Made by a program: the position numbers and the translations under genes
Shown here: positions 1 through 7,527 of the stretch, one piece after another
Numbering within the stretch: position 1 is the stretch's first letter
Layout: every line of letters starts with the position of its first letter
Assembly: GCA_964572955.1 (NCBI GenBank)
Contig: CAZNGY010000026.1
Span: forward strand, 1 to 28,545
DNA length: 28,545 nt
DNA from: UBA3775 sp964572955
Lineage (GTDB): Bacteria; Bacillota; Clostridia; Lachnospirales; Lachnospiraceae
Direction: 5' to 3'
Notes under the pieces: generated by a model
What the model was told of the DNA's origin: nothing
Databases searched by the model: none
The model's input: the letters and a program-made list of their open reading frames with translations, nothing else

Positions 1-1509
1 TGTAATACCCTCTGTTGTACCTGTCACCTTAAAATCCATATCCCCGAAGAAATCTTCCAGACCCTGAATATCAGTAAGAAGCACATAATCATCATCTGTC
101 TCACCTGTAACAAGACCACATGAAATTCCCGCAACCATACGCTTAATAGGTACACCGGCTGCCATAAGTGACATACATGATGCACATGTAGATGCCATTG
201 AAGTTGAACCATTTGATTCAAATGTTTCTGATACGGCTCTTATTGCATATGGAAATTCCTCAACTGATGGAAGAACAGGAATAAGTGCTCTTTCAGCAAG
301 AGCTCCATGGCCAATTTCTCTACGTCCCGGACCTCTTGAAACTTTTGTTTCTCCTACGGAATATGCAGGGAAATTATAATGATGCATGTATCTCTTTGAC
401 ACTACATTTTCATCAAGTCCGTCAATTTTCTGTGCTTCTGAAAGAGGTGCAAGCGTTACAATGTCACATATCTGTGTCTGACCTCTTGTAAACATTGCTG
501 AGCCGTGTACTCTAGGAATAATGTCTACTTCTGCTGCAAGAGGACGAATCTGTGTTATTTCACGTCCATCAGGTCTCTTATGATCTTTGAGAATCATCTT
601 TCTTACAGTCTTCTTTTCATACTGATAAACTGCCTCATCTATGAGAGGAAGCCATTCTTCATTATCTGCAAATTTTTCACAAAGAGTATCTTTTAACTGA
701 CTGATTCTTTCTTCTCTTTCCTGCTTAACAGGTGAGAACATAAGGACTTCCATATCTGCCGGAGGAACAACCTCTCTTATTGCGGCAAAAAGATCCTCAG
801 GAATTGCACAGCTTGTATATTCATGCTTAGGCTTTCCGCATTCAGCAACAATCTTGTCAATAAAAGCAATGATATCTTTATTAACTGAATCAGCAAGATA
901 AATTGCCTCAATCATCCTGGCTTCAGGGATTTCATTCGCACCTGCCTCGATCATTATTACTTTTTCTCTGGTTGATGCTACCGTAAGCTTAAGATCCGAT
1001 ACTGCTGTCTGTTCTGCATTAGGATTGATTATAAACTCGCCGTCAATAAGACCAACCTGTGTTGTCGCACATGGACCATCAAACGGAATGTCCGATATTG
1101 CAACTGAAATTGCCGAACCTAACATAGCAGTAAGTTCCGGACTACATGCAGGATCAACAGATAAAACGAGGTTGTTTATTGTAACATCATTTCTGTAATC
1201 CTTTGGGAATAAAGGACGCATAGGTCTGTCAATAACTCTCGATGTAAGAATGGCATTTTCACTTGCCTTTCCTTCTCTTTTATTGAATCCACCCGGTATT
1301 TTTCCAACTGAATACATTTTTTCTTCATATTCTACACTTAATGGGAAGAAATCAATTCCGTCTCTTGGCTTTTCACTTGCTGTTGCAGTTGAAAGAACCG
1401 TTGTGTCACCATAGTGCATAAGAGCTGCACCATTAGCCTGTGCCGCTACTCTTCCTACATCTACTGTAAGAGTTTTGCCTGCAAGCTCCATTGAAAAACT
1501 TTTAAACAT
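1..1509 (-). CDS. pnp: Polynucleotide phosphorylase, C-terminus cut by window edge
   Basis: This is the 3'-5' phosphorolytic exoribonuclease of mRNA turnover. The frame is open from the ATG at 1507-1509 to the left edge, giving 503 residues of a family usually near 700. It contains the first RNase PH domain (about residues 10-230), the helical linker, and most of the second, catalytic RNase PH domain, with the phosphate-binding FTRGQTQ, the SKRYMHHYNFP stretch, GRREIGHGALAERAL, and GDMDFKV carrying the metal-binding aspartates. The rest of the second core domain plus the KH and S1 RNA-binding domains lie outside the window. The start is set by GGAG seven bases upstream of ATG. It has its own promoter and a structured leader. 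In many bacteria pnp follows rpsO directly; here three genes separate them. Identification is secure. Confidence 0.97.
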   Translation of the reverse strand, partial: MFKSFSMELAGKTLTVDVGRVAAQANGAALMHYGDTTVLSTATASEKPRDGIDFFPLSVEYEEKMYSVGKIPGGFNKREGKASENAILTSRVIDRPMRPLFPKDYRNDVTINNLVLSVDPACSPELTAMLGSAISVAISDIPFDGPCATTQVGLIDGEFIINPNAEQTAVSDLKLTVASTREKVIMIEAGANEIPEARMIEAIYLADSVNKDIIAFIDKIVAECGKPKHEYTSCAIPEDLFAAIREVVPPADMEVLMFSPVKQEREERISQLKDTLCEKFADNEEWLPLIDEAVYQYEKKTVRKMILKDHKRPDGREITQIRPLAAEVDIIPRVHGSAMFTRGQTQICDIVTLAPLSEAQKIDGLDENVVSKRYMHHYNFPAYSVGETKVSRGPGRREIGHGALAERALIPVLPSVEEFPYAIRAVSETFESNGSTSMASTCASCMSLMAAGVPIKRMVAGISCGLVTGETDDDYVLLTDIQGLEDFFGDMDFKVTGTTEGIT

Positions 1510-1534
1510 ATTTTTTCTCCTTAAAATTTAATCT

Positions 1535-1609
1535 TGAGCCGCCGCAACAACTGAAGAACATTTATAATTCGCATAACTGCTCTTCAGAAGTCACGGAAAA
1601 AACGGCTCA
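1535..1609 (-). promoter_or_regulatory. Long nested hairpin in the pnp leader
   Basis: In the 5' untranslated region of pnp an outer 7-bp stem (1603-1609 with 1535-1541) is followed by a 3-bp stem (1594-1596 with 1542-1544) and an inner stem of about 10 bp including one G-U pair (1578-1587 with 1551-1560). The structure ends 25 bases before the start codon. E. coli pnp is autoregulated through a leader duplex cut by RNase III; an analogous role here is inference, but the base pairing is directly visible. Confidence 0.6.
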
Positions 1610-1623
1610 GTAAATACCCGAAC

Positions 1624-1658
1624 AAAAAAATTCAGGTCAGCATATGCCAACCTGAATT
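1624..1658 (-). terminator. Intrinsic terminator after the cellulase gene
   Basis: A perfect 9-bp stem (1650-1658 with 1629-1637) has a smaller GCAT/ATGC stem in its loop and is followed on the minus strand by a run of seven T. It begins 22 bases after the cellulase stop codon. Its ascending arm overlaps the -10 box of the pnp promoter. Confidence 0.88.
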
Positions 1659-1684
1659 ATATCACAACACCAATTCTTTATCAA
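1656..1684 (-). promoter_or_regulatory. Sigma-A promoter of pnp
   Basis: TTGATA (1679-1684), a 17-base spacer and TATAAT (1656-1661) match the vegetative consensus at 11 of 12 positions. The -35 box overlaps the TGA stop of the cellulase gene and the -10 box lies in the ascending arm of its terminator. The predicted start near 1649 leaves out most of that arm, so a transcript from here cannot form the full terminator stem and should proceed into pnp. Confidence 0.82.
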
Positions 1685-3585
1685 TACGAAATTACTGACG
1701 AAACTACCGAGACCGCAGATGATGACTTAATCGAAAATCCGATAGATGCTATTTCTCCATTTGCAGGAATCTTAGTTGCCCATTCCTCTTCATCATTCGG
1801 AGTAATTGTGAGAGTATCTCCGCTTACCGTAAATTTAGCATTCCATCCGTTTATATCGGACTCAATATTACCGGAGAACTTAATCGTAATTTTCCATCTA
1901 TTTATATCTCCGCCTGTCACATTCTTATACGAAAGCGAGTACTGCTGTACATTCTTATCTCCTTCTGTCCAACTGCCCGAAGGATTTACGGTAACCTCAG
2001 CTGTCCCTCCCTTGGAAACATTTTCTGATGAAGCATTTCCATTATTGTTTCCCGATGATGAACTGTTTCCTCCGGAACCCGAATTACCATTTCCTGACAC
2101 TGTTCCACCGTTTGAACTGTTGTCTGAATTATTATTACCTCCTGCATTTCCGGTACCTGCATTAGGATTATCAAGTGCCTGCGGCGCAGATGTATCACTC
2201 TTATAAGCTCCTGAAGATCCTTTGCTTATCTTTCCTCCAAGCATATCTACAAGCCACTTACCTTCCTGTGAAAGTTCATCATAAGTCCATCCGCTCTTTT
2301 TTGTAACGCTTGAATTAATAAGCGATGAAGACTCGTTTTTATTTGCAAGATTCCAACAAACATAACTAATGCCATACTTATCCATGGTTTTTACCCATTC
2401 ATTTGCCTGACTTATGTCGCATCCGCCATTCCCGGAGGCATCACAAATTCCATATTCTGATACAAATACAGGCAAACCCGCATCCACAGCACTCGTCATT
2501 CTTTCTCTAAGCCAGTCCGTATGTGTTGCAGCATAAAAATGCAGTGCATACATTATATTTGAATAGCCATTTATCGGATTGGCAGCCGCTTCATCCACTC
2601 TCTGTGACCATTCAGGAGTTCCGACAATAATCACTGCATCTGGATCATTTGCCTTAATCACAGGAATAATCTCTTCCGCATACTGCTTAATTGTTGCCCA
2701 GCTTGCACCATTACATGGTTCATTACAAATTTCATAAATAACATTATTCTGTGTAGAATACTTCTTTGATACCTCATCGAAGAAAGAAACAGCTTCGTTC
2801 TTGTAGGTCATTGGTGAACCTTCATTAAGAACATGCCAGTCAATAATCACGTACATATTAAGCTGTGTTGCATATGAAACGCCATTATCGATCAGGGTCT
2901 TCAATTTGGTCTTATCAGCACCCGAACAATATCCGCCTTCATGTGTATACATTGCAAGTCTTACTACATTACATCCCCACTCATCCCTAAGGGATTTAAA
3001 AGCATCATAGTTTACATAATCCGGAAACCATTGAAGCCCATGTGTACTTACACCTTTAAGCTGAATTGGATTTCCTGATGCATCCACAAGCTGTGTTCCT
3101 TTAACACTGAGTGCACCATGAACGTCAGAACCGCCTTCGCTTCCTCCCTGATTATTTCCTTCTGCAGGTGTTTCTGCAGGAACTTCCGTAGGTTCAGGAA
3201 CAGGTGTTTCTTCCGGAGTCGGAGAAGGTGTTTCTTCCGGTTCTTTAGTAACCGGTGATTCTGTAGGAGTAAGCTCTGCATCATCTGCCATTTCAGCTTT
3301 ATGATCAGAAGCCACCGGTGCTTTTCCGCCGGTATAAGAATTTTCTGACTTTTTTTTATTAATCCCTATCGCAATACCTGCTATTGCTGCAGCCAGTAAA
3401 ATAAGTATTACAATTGCCATTACAATATTTTTCTTGCTTTTACTGTCATCTTTGGTATTTTTCTGATTTTCCACATTATCCGTTTTTTTATCCTCACCTA
3501 TCTCTAAAGCATCAGTTCCGGATAATTCAGAAACATTTTCCATTGATTCTTCCGCTACATTATTGTTTTTGCTTTCGTCACTCAT
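1681..3585 (-). CDS. Membrane-anchored GH5 endoglucanase with C-terminal CBM2-like domain
   Basis: A predicted extracellular beta-1,4-glucanase of 634 residues. The N-terminal 50 residues are hydrophilic and acidic and look cytoplasmic. A single hydrophobic helix follows (about 53-75), flanked by lysines, with no evident signal-peptidase site, implying a type II membrane anchor. A Thr/Pro/Glu-rich linker (about 105-142) leads to a GH5 catalytic domain (about 157-450) with acid/base Glu289 in CNEP and nucleophile Glu377 in SEYG. A Gly/Ser/Asn-rich linker (about 470-525) leads to a C-terminal beta-sandwich-like region (about 527-634) whose spaced tryptophans resemble cellulose-binding family 2. 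GGAGG five bases before the ATG fixes the start. It lies 58 bases after folC with no clear promoter or terminator between, so it may share the folate transcript. GH5 assignment is firm; subfamily 2 and CBM2 are likely but less sure. Confidence 0.93.
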   Translation of the reverse strand: MSDESKNNNVAEESMENVSELSGTDALEIGEDKKTDNVENQKNTKDDSKSKKNIVMAIVILILLAAAIAGIAIGINKKKSENSYTGGKAPVASDHKAEMADDAELTPTESPVTKEPEETPSPTPEETPVPEPTEVPAETPAEGNNQGGSEGGSDVHGALSVKGTQLVDASGNPIQLKGVSTHGLQWFPDYVNYDAFKSLRDEWGCNVVRLAMYTHEGGYCSGADKTKLKTLIDNGVSYATQLNMYVIIDWHVLNEGSPMTYKNEAVSFFDEVSKKYSTQNNVIYEICNEPCNGASWATIKQYAEEIIPVIKANDPDAVIIVGTPEWSQRVDEAAANPINGYSNIMYALHFYAATHTDWLRERMTSAVDAGLPVFVSEYGICDASGNGGCDISQANEWVKTMDKYGISYVCWNLANKNESSSLINSSVTKKSGWTYDELSQEGKWLVDMLGGKISKGSSGAYKSDTSAPQALDNPNAGTGNAGGNNNSDNSSNGGTVSGNGNSGSGGNSSSSGNNNGNASSENVSKGGTAEVTVNPSGSWTEGDKNVQQYSLSYKNVTGGDINRWKITIKFSGNIESDINGWNAKFTVSGDTLTITPNDEEEWATKIPANGEIASIGFSIKSSSAVSVVSSVISY

Positions 3586-3643
3586 TGTGCCTCCGTTTCC
3601 GGACTTATTAAATCAATCGTCTAATAGACTCCATAACACTTTT

Positions 3644-6214
3644 TCAATCCTTTACCTTCTCAATGATTGAATATATATCATTTAACTGATATAAAGAACC
3701 TATAATGCAAATGACTGAATTTTTGTCCGCTTTCTTTACCGCTCTTTTGTATGCATCGTATAAATCTTCACACACACACGTATTGATTGTATCGTGGTTT
3801 ACAATATTAGTCAATTCTGATTTACTGAGACTTCTTTCTATACTGACCGGAGTAAGCAGTAGTTCATCTGAATTTTGTAACAAAATACTAATCATTGTTT
3901 TATAATCCTTATTTTTCATGAATCCGGCAATATATATTTTCCTTTTATCTTTATGTCTTTCATTAAAATACTCAGTTATCGACAATATACATTGCGGATT
4001 ATGGCCTCCATCTATATAAATCAAAGGATCATTAGAAACTTTTTCGAGTCTTCCTTTCCATAAAACTTCTGCCAAAGCACTTTTTATATAATTATGAGAA
4101 ATGTTTAACCTGTTGTCATTCGATGCAATAATCTTATATGTTTCCAACGCCACGCATGCGTTTCTTATCTGAAATTTTCCCATAAGTCTTATTACGTATT
4201 CCAGTCCCTTATATTTAAACCTGTTCAAATCTTCATCACACTCGGCATCATCAATCTCATCAATTTCTTCCTCCGAGACTTTGTGCAATTCACTATGCAT
4301 TTCATCTGCTTTTATTGCAAATATGTCTGCAACTTTTTTTTCTACAGGATAAAGAGCCGTCGGACAGTTTTTTTTGATTATACCGGCTTTTGCTTCTGCT
4401 ATGTGTTCTATGGTATCCCCCAAAACAGCTGTATGATCAAGTCCGATATTGGTTATTGTGCAGCAAACAGGTTTTTCAATAACATTTGTAGGATCATATG
4501 TGCCTCCCAACCCTGTTTCTAACACAACATAATCTGCATTCACCAGATTATAGTATACAAATGCTATACATGTAAGTAACGCAAACTGATTAAGTTCTAT
4601 ATTATTTTCAGCACATATGTCATAAATACGTTCTGCACACCCAGCAAGCATATCGTCCGGAATATCCAAACCGTTTAAACTTATTCTTTCATTAAACTTT
4701 TTGATGTAAGGAGATGTAAAAAGTCCTGTTTTTAATCCGTTTTGACTGATAAGCTCATAAATCATCCGACTTGTTGAACCTTTACCATTTGTACCGGCAA
4801 TATGAATAAATCGAAGATTTTTTTGTGGATTTCCGATTTTTTCTAAAACAAATCTCATATCATCAAGACTATAGTTTTTTGAGTAAAAATCTGTCGAAGT
4901 CAGTCTCTCAACATATTCATCTGCAGGATTATAATTTTCATTTTCATCAAAGAGTTTTAAAAATGATTTTTTAATGCCATCAGAAAAATATAATGAACCT
5001 GCATATAAAAAAGATTTTTTTTCCGTACTCAGCTGTTTCATTATGGCCGCGGCAGTCAATGTGTTCCCTGCATCATATACAGGCTTTTTATATCGTTTCA
5101 AAAATGCTGATAATTTATATGAAGGCAGGGCACGCTTATTAAGATTATCTACGCAGATATATGCTTCGGCATATCTATCCAGCTTATCATATATTTCGGC
5201 ATAATCCTTATCTTTCATCACACCTGTTATAAAAACATATTTACCGTTATCATCATATTTTTCAAGTGATTCTGCCAACGCCCTTGCTCCTGCTGGATTG
5301 TGTGCACCATCAACTATAAACAGAGGTTTTTTTGAAATAAATTCGAATCTGGATTTAATATAGAAACTGCTTAATGCAGAATTAATTAAAGAAATATCCC
5401 TGCATCCGGACATTTCAATGGCAAGTGCTGCATTTTCAGCCTGATACATTGCATTTGTCGGAACAATTACCTGCCCTATTTCTCCATAATTAAAGTGTAA
5501 TCTGCCTTCCCTTATTTCCCTTTTTGTAATCTCTTTAATTCCTGAGAGTATAATTTCTTTTTCATCGGACACCCTTTTAAGGGTCTTAGATATTTCATCA
5601 TTTGAATCACATGCATAGTCCACAGCAAAAATTCTGCCCTTATGATTACATATACCGGCCTTCGTCTCCGCAATTTCAGTAAGTGTACTTCCCAAAAACT
5701 TTTCATGTTCAAGACTTATTGAAGTAATTCCCGTACATATACTTTCCGAAAATATATTCGTAGCATCTTTTTGCCCTCCCATTCCGGCTTCAAAAATACA
5801 AATATCACAGTTTTGTCTGTAAAAATACAAAACTGCCAAAACTGTAACAAATTCAAAATGTGTCAGTTTCAAACCCGTATCATCCAAAAGGTTCATTATT
5901 TCAGCTGATATTTCAGCGAAATTTTCTTCTGATATAAATTCTTCCCTGCATTCATCATATATTCTTATGTATTCTGTCAGGGATGATATATAAGGTGATG
6001 AAAAAACTCCTGTTTTTTTTCCCATACTTTGATAAATAAGAGCAAGCATTGCAGAAACCGACCCTTTTCCGTTGGTTCCCACAACATGCACCACATTTAG
6101 TTTATCCTGCAATCCATCCAATCTTTTAAGAACTTCTTTTATTCTTTCAAGTCCGGGAATACTAACATTATATTTTTCAGACAAAAGTTCTTCTTCAATT
6201 TCTCTGTATGCCAT
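3644..6214 (-). CDS. folC: Tandem two-domain FolC: folylpolyglutamate/dihydrofolate synthase fusion
   Basis: ATP-dependent ligase family that adds glutamate to folates (FPGS) and in some bacteria makes dihydrofolate (DHFS). The usual enzyme is about 430 residues; this frame has 856 and contains two full Mur-ligase-like copies. The first has GTNGKGS at about 46-52, FEAGMGG, KAGI and VDGAHNP; the second has GTNGKGS at about 474-480, LETGLGG, IGLDHTAVLGDTI, KAGI, WKGRLE and IDGGHNP. The C-terminal copy is canonical. The N-terminal copy departs at several conserved sites: SLEHEKFLG where GLDHT is usual, and KSRFEF where WxGRxE is usual. I take ATG at 6214 because AGAGG lies just upstream; a TTG at 6232 opens a longer frame that would overlap folT. 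It is ten bases after the folT stop and translated from the riboswitch-controlled transcript. Division of labour between the halves is unknown. Confidence 0.93.
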   Translation of the reverse strand: MAYREIEEELLSEKYNVSIPGLERIKEVLKRLDGLQDKLNVVHVVGTNGKGSVSAMLALIYQSMGKKTGVFSSPYISSLTEYIRIYDECREEFISEENFAEISAEIMNLLDDTGLKLTHFEFVTVLAVLYFYRQNCDICIFEAGMGGQKDATNIFSESICTGITSISLEHEKFLGSTLTEIAETKAGICNHKGRIFAVDYACDSNDEISKTLKRVSDEKEIILSGIKEITKREIREGRLHFNYGEIGQVIVPTNAMYQAENAALAIEMSGCRDISLINSALSSFYIKSRFEFISKKPLFIVDGAHNPAGARALAESLEKYDDNGKYVFITGVMKDKDYAEIYDKLDRYAEAYICVDNLNKRALPSYKLSAFLKRYKKPVYDAGNTLTAAAIMKQLSTEKKSFLYAGSLYFSDGIKKSFLKLFDENENYNPADEYVERLTSTDFYSKNYSLDDMRFVLEKIGNPQKNLRFIHIAGTNGKGSTSRMIYELISQNGLKTGLFTSPYIKKFNERISLNGLDIPDDMLAGCAERIYDICAENNIELNQFALLTCIAFVYYNLVNADYVVLETGLGGTYDPTNVIEKPVCCTITNIGLDHTAVLGDTIEHIAEAKAGIIKKNCPTALYPVEKKVADIFAIKADEMHSELHKVSEEEIDEIDDAECDEDLNRFKYKGLEYVIRLMGKFQIRNACVALETYKIIASNDNRLNISHNYIKSALAEVLWKGRLEKVSNDPLIYIDGGHNPQCILSITEYFNERHKDKRKIYIAGFMKNKDYKTMISILLQNSDELLLTPVSIERSLSKSELTNIVNHDTINTCVCEDLYDAYKRAVKKADKNSVICIIGSLYQLNDIYSIIEKVKD

Positions 6215-6224
6215 TTTTCTGCCT

Positions 6225-6818
6225 CTATTCAAACATTCTTTTCAAATACGGAAACAACATTTTTCCTAATATGTATATAACCACAATTTCCATCGGTATC
6301 ATTATCGCCGTCTGAACGCATCTGATAAAAAAAAGCTTAAAATAATCTGCCATTCCATTATAATACCAAATAGCTAATGCTCCTGTTTTTAAAATCAATG
6401 AACACAAAACCTGATCAAATAAAACTGCTGTTACTATTCTGGATAAAGACTGTTTTTTATAAAGGAACAGCCCCAAAAACATTGATGATAAAAACACACA
6501 TATTGTAATCAGCGGATTTATATTGCCATACATGATAAGCGAACCGATAATATCAGCTATAACACTTACCACTCCTGCACGTAATCCGCCCAAAATCACA
6601 CCTGCCGTTGCCGAAACAATAAAAACAAGTGAATATCTTGATGAATCTCCTACCGGTATAAAAATCATACGTTCGAAAATCATACTAAGGGCAATCAACA
6701 CCCCCATCAAAGCAATTATCACTGCCGCTTTTTCTTTTTTCCTTTTTTTTCTTCCAAAAAAAGACTCCTGCATATCATGCAAAAGTCCCTCTAATCTGTT
6801 TCCTGAATTTGTTTCCAT
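6225..6818 (-). CDS. folT: Folate ECF transporter S component (FolT)
   Basis: Substrate-binding membrane subunit of an energy-coupling-factor vitamin importer, predicted to capture folate and work with a shared EcfA/EcfA'/EcfT module encoded elsewhere. The protein has 197 residues: a basic cytoplasmic N-terminus with RKKRKKEK near residue 25, then about six hydrophobic segments. The small-residue-rich stretch FIVSATAGVILGGLRAGVVS is typical of S components. Sequence alone shows only the ECF S family; folate specificity follows from the tetrahydrofolate riboswitch immediately upstream and from folC immediately downstream. AGGAGG five bases before the ATG gives a strong start. The last codons end ten bases before folC. 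Confidence 0.9.
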   Translation of the reverse strand: METNSGNRLEGLLHDMQESFFGRKKRKKEKAAVIIALMGVLIALSMIFERMIFIPVGDSSRYSLVFIVSATAGVILGGLRAGVVSVIADIIGSLIMYGNINPLITICVFLSSMFLGLFLYKKQSLSRIVTAVLFDQVLCSLILKTGALAIWYYNGMADYFKLFFIRCVQTAIMIPMEIVVIYILGKMLFPYLKRMFE

Positions 6819-6828
6819 AAATTCCTCC

Positions 6829-6874
6829 TGTAGTCTGATAATTGCGGATATACTACAAAAGAATTTAATTGTAG
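6829..6874 (-). promoter_or_regulatory. Riboswitch expression platform: two mutually exclusive hairpins before folT
   Basis: Downstream of the aptamer, CTACAA (6869-6874) can pair with TTGTAG (6853-6858). The latter segment can instead pair, as TGTAGT (6852-6857), with ACTACA (6829-6834), which overlaps the first base of the AGGAGG ribosome binding site (6824-6829). CTACAA also overlaps the 3' strand of aptamer stem P1. Ligand binding would lock P1, free TTGTAG and favour the hairpin against the Shine-Dalgarno, giving translational repression. The pairings are visible; the switching model is inference. Confidence 0.6.
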
Positions 6875-6972
6875 CAGCGGGATGCGAAACATAAACCGCA
6901 AGATAACTTTTCGTTTATCTGACAACTCCCCGTTCAGATAACACTTAACGCTTACATTCCTACTCTGCAATT
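6867..6972 (-). ncRNA. Tetrahydrofolate (THF) riboswitch aptamer upstream of folT
   Basis: The minus strand carries the THF riboswitch signature in order: GAGTAGG, then GCGTTAAGTG (about 6942-6951), an 8-bp P3 stem TTATCTGA/TCAGATAA around a G-rich loop, ACGAAAAG, GCGG, and GCATCCCGCTGC. P1 closes as AATTG/CAATT and CAG/CTG (6965-6972 with 6867-6877) with a three-base bulge. THF riboswitches are known to sit before folT and repress it when reduced folate is plentiful, matching this context. Confidence 0.93.
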
Positions 6973-6983
6973 ATTCATTTTTA

Positions 6984-6999
6984 ACTGAGATGCCTCAGT
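6984..6999 (-). promoter_or_regulatory. Hairpin at the 5' end of the folT transcript
   Basis: A perfect 6-bp inverted repeat, ACTGAG GCAT CTCAGT, begins only about two bases after the predicted transcription start near 7001. There is no T-run after it, so it is not a terminator. Terminal hairpins of this kind can protect mRNAs from 5'-end decay; that role is inference. Confidence 0.5.
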
Positions 7000-7007
7000 C
7001 CTAAATA

Positions 7008-7036
7008 CTTATAGCATATTTAATATGTGTTGTAAA
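7008..7036 (-). promoter_or_regulatory. Promoter of the folT-folC transcript
   Basis: TTTACA (7031-7036), a 17-base spacer and TATAAG (7008-7013) match the sigma-A consensus at 10 of 12 positions, with a predicted start near 7001, upstream of the riboswitch. A second possible pair, TTGATA (7133-7138) and TATAGG (7111-7116) with a 16-base spacer, lies further upstream. Confidence 0.72.
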
Positions 7037-7159
7037 GAGCATGTATAAGTTTTAAACAGCTTTCGGAAGCTTTTATTTTATCTACAATTTAATTTTATAA
7101 ATAACATAGACCTATAGATTCTTCAATGCAAGTATCAAATCATAAAAATTACTTTCTGC
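7037..7159. other. Non-coding spacer between the rpsO terminator and the folT promoter
   Basis: The part of the rpsO-folT gap not covered by the terminator, promoter or riboswitch. It is A+T-rich. It holds only the weaker alternative promoter-like pair mentioned for folT (7111-7138) and a 5-bp hairpin at 7058-7071 followed by T residues on the plus strand, where no gene exists. I see no small gene with a ribosome binding site. Confidence 0.5.
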
Positions 7160-7204
7160 AAAATAAAAGAACATACTCACCTTTTAGGGCAAGTATGTTC
7201 TTTT
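7160..7204 (-). terminator. Strong intrinsic terminator after rpsO
   Basis: A perfect 13-bp stem (7192-7204 with 7165-7177) with a 14-base loop starts 29 bases after the rpsO stop. On the minus strand the stem ends in TTTT and is followed by ATTTT. It separates the rimP-rpsO operon from the folate module. Confidence 0.88.
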
Positions 7205-7233
7205 GAGAGCACATGATTGTGTATACGACTTTA

Positions 7234-7500
7234 TTACTTTCTGATTCCAAGTCTTTCAATAAGAGTACGATATGCTTCAATATCCTTTGACTTAAGATAG
7301 TTAAGAAGACCACGTCTCTTACCTACCATCATAAGAAGACCACGTCTTGAATGATGATCATTATTATTTGACTTAAGATGCTCTGTAAGCTCATTAATTC
7401 TGTAAGTAAGAAGAGCTACCTGTACTTCTGTTGAACCTGTATCTTCAGGTGTTTTTCCATACTCAGCAATAATTGATGCTTTTGTTTCTTTGCTAATCAT
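7234..7500 (-). CDS. rpsO: 30S ribosomal protein S15 (uS15)
   Basis: Primary 16S rRNA-binding protein of the small subunit platform. At 88 residues it has the normal family length and the four-helix sequence throughout, including GSTEVQVALLTYRINELTEHLK, the rRNA-contacting HHSRRGLL and the LLNYLK segment near the C-terminus. The start ATG (7498-7500) has GGAGG about eight bases upstream. It is the last gene of the rimP operon, 101 bases after ribF, with its own candidate promoter, a structured leader and a strong terminator downstream. S15 represses its own translation through leader structures in several bacteria, which fits the leader seen here. Confidence 0.98.
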   Translation of the reverse strand: MISKETKASIIAEYGKTPEDTGSTEVQVALLTYRINELTEHLKSNNNDHHSRRGLLMMVGKRRGLLNYLKSKDIEAYRTLIERLGIRK

Positions 7501-7527
7501 TTTTTAATCCTCCATATTTTTAAAATG

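Noticed and set aside
1808..2206. Open frame of 132 codons on the plus strand within the cellulase gene.
   Set aside because: It is the antisense of the linker and binding-domain region, has a low-complexity composition and no ribosome binding site.
3586..3643. TTGAAA and TATTAG before the cellulase gene as a promoter.
   Set aside because: The spacing is 15 bases and no better -10 sits at 16-18; the match is not convincing.
7058..7080. A small hairpin followed by T residues on the plus strand looks like a terminator.
   Set aside because: The stem is only 5 bp and no plus-strand gene or promoter precedes it; on the minus strand it lacks a T-run.
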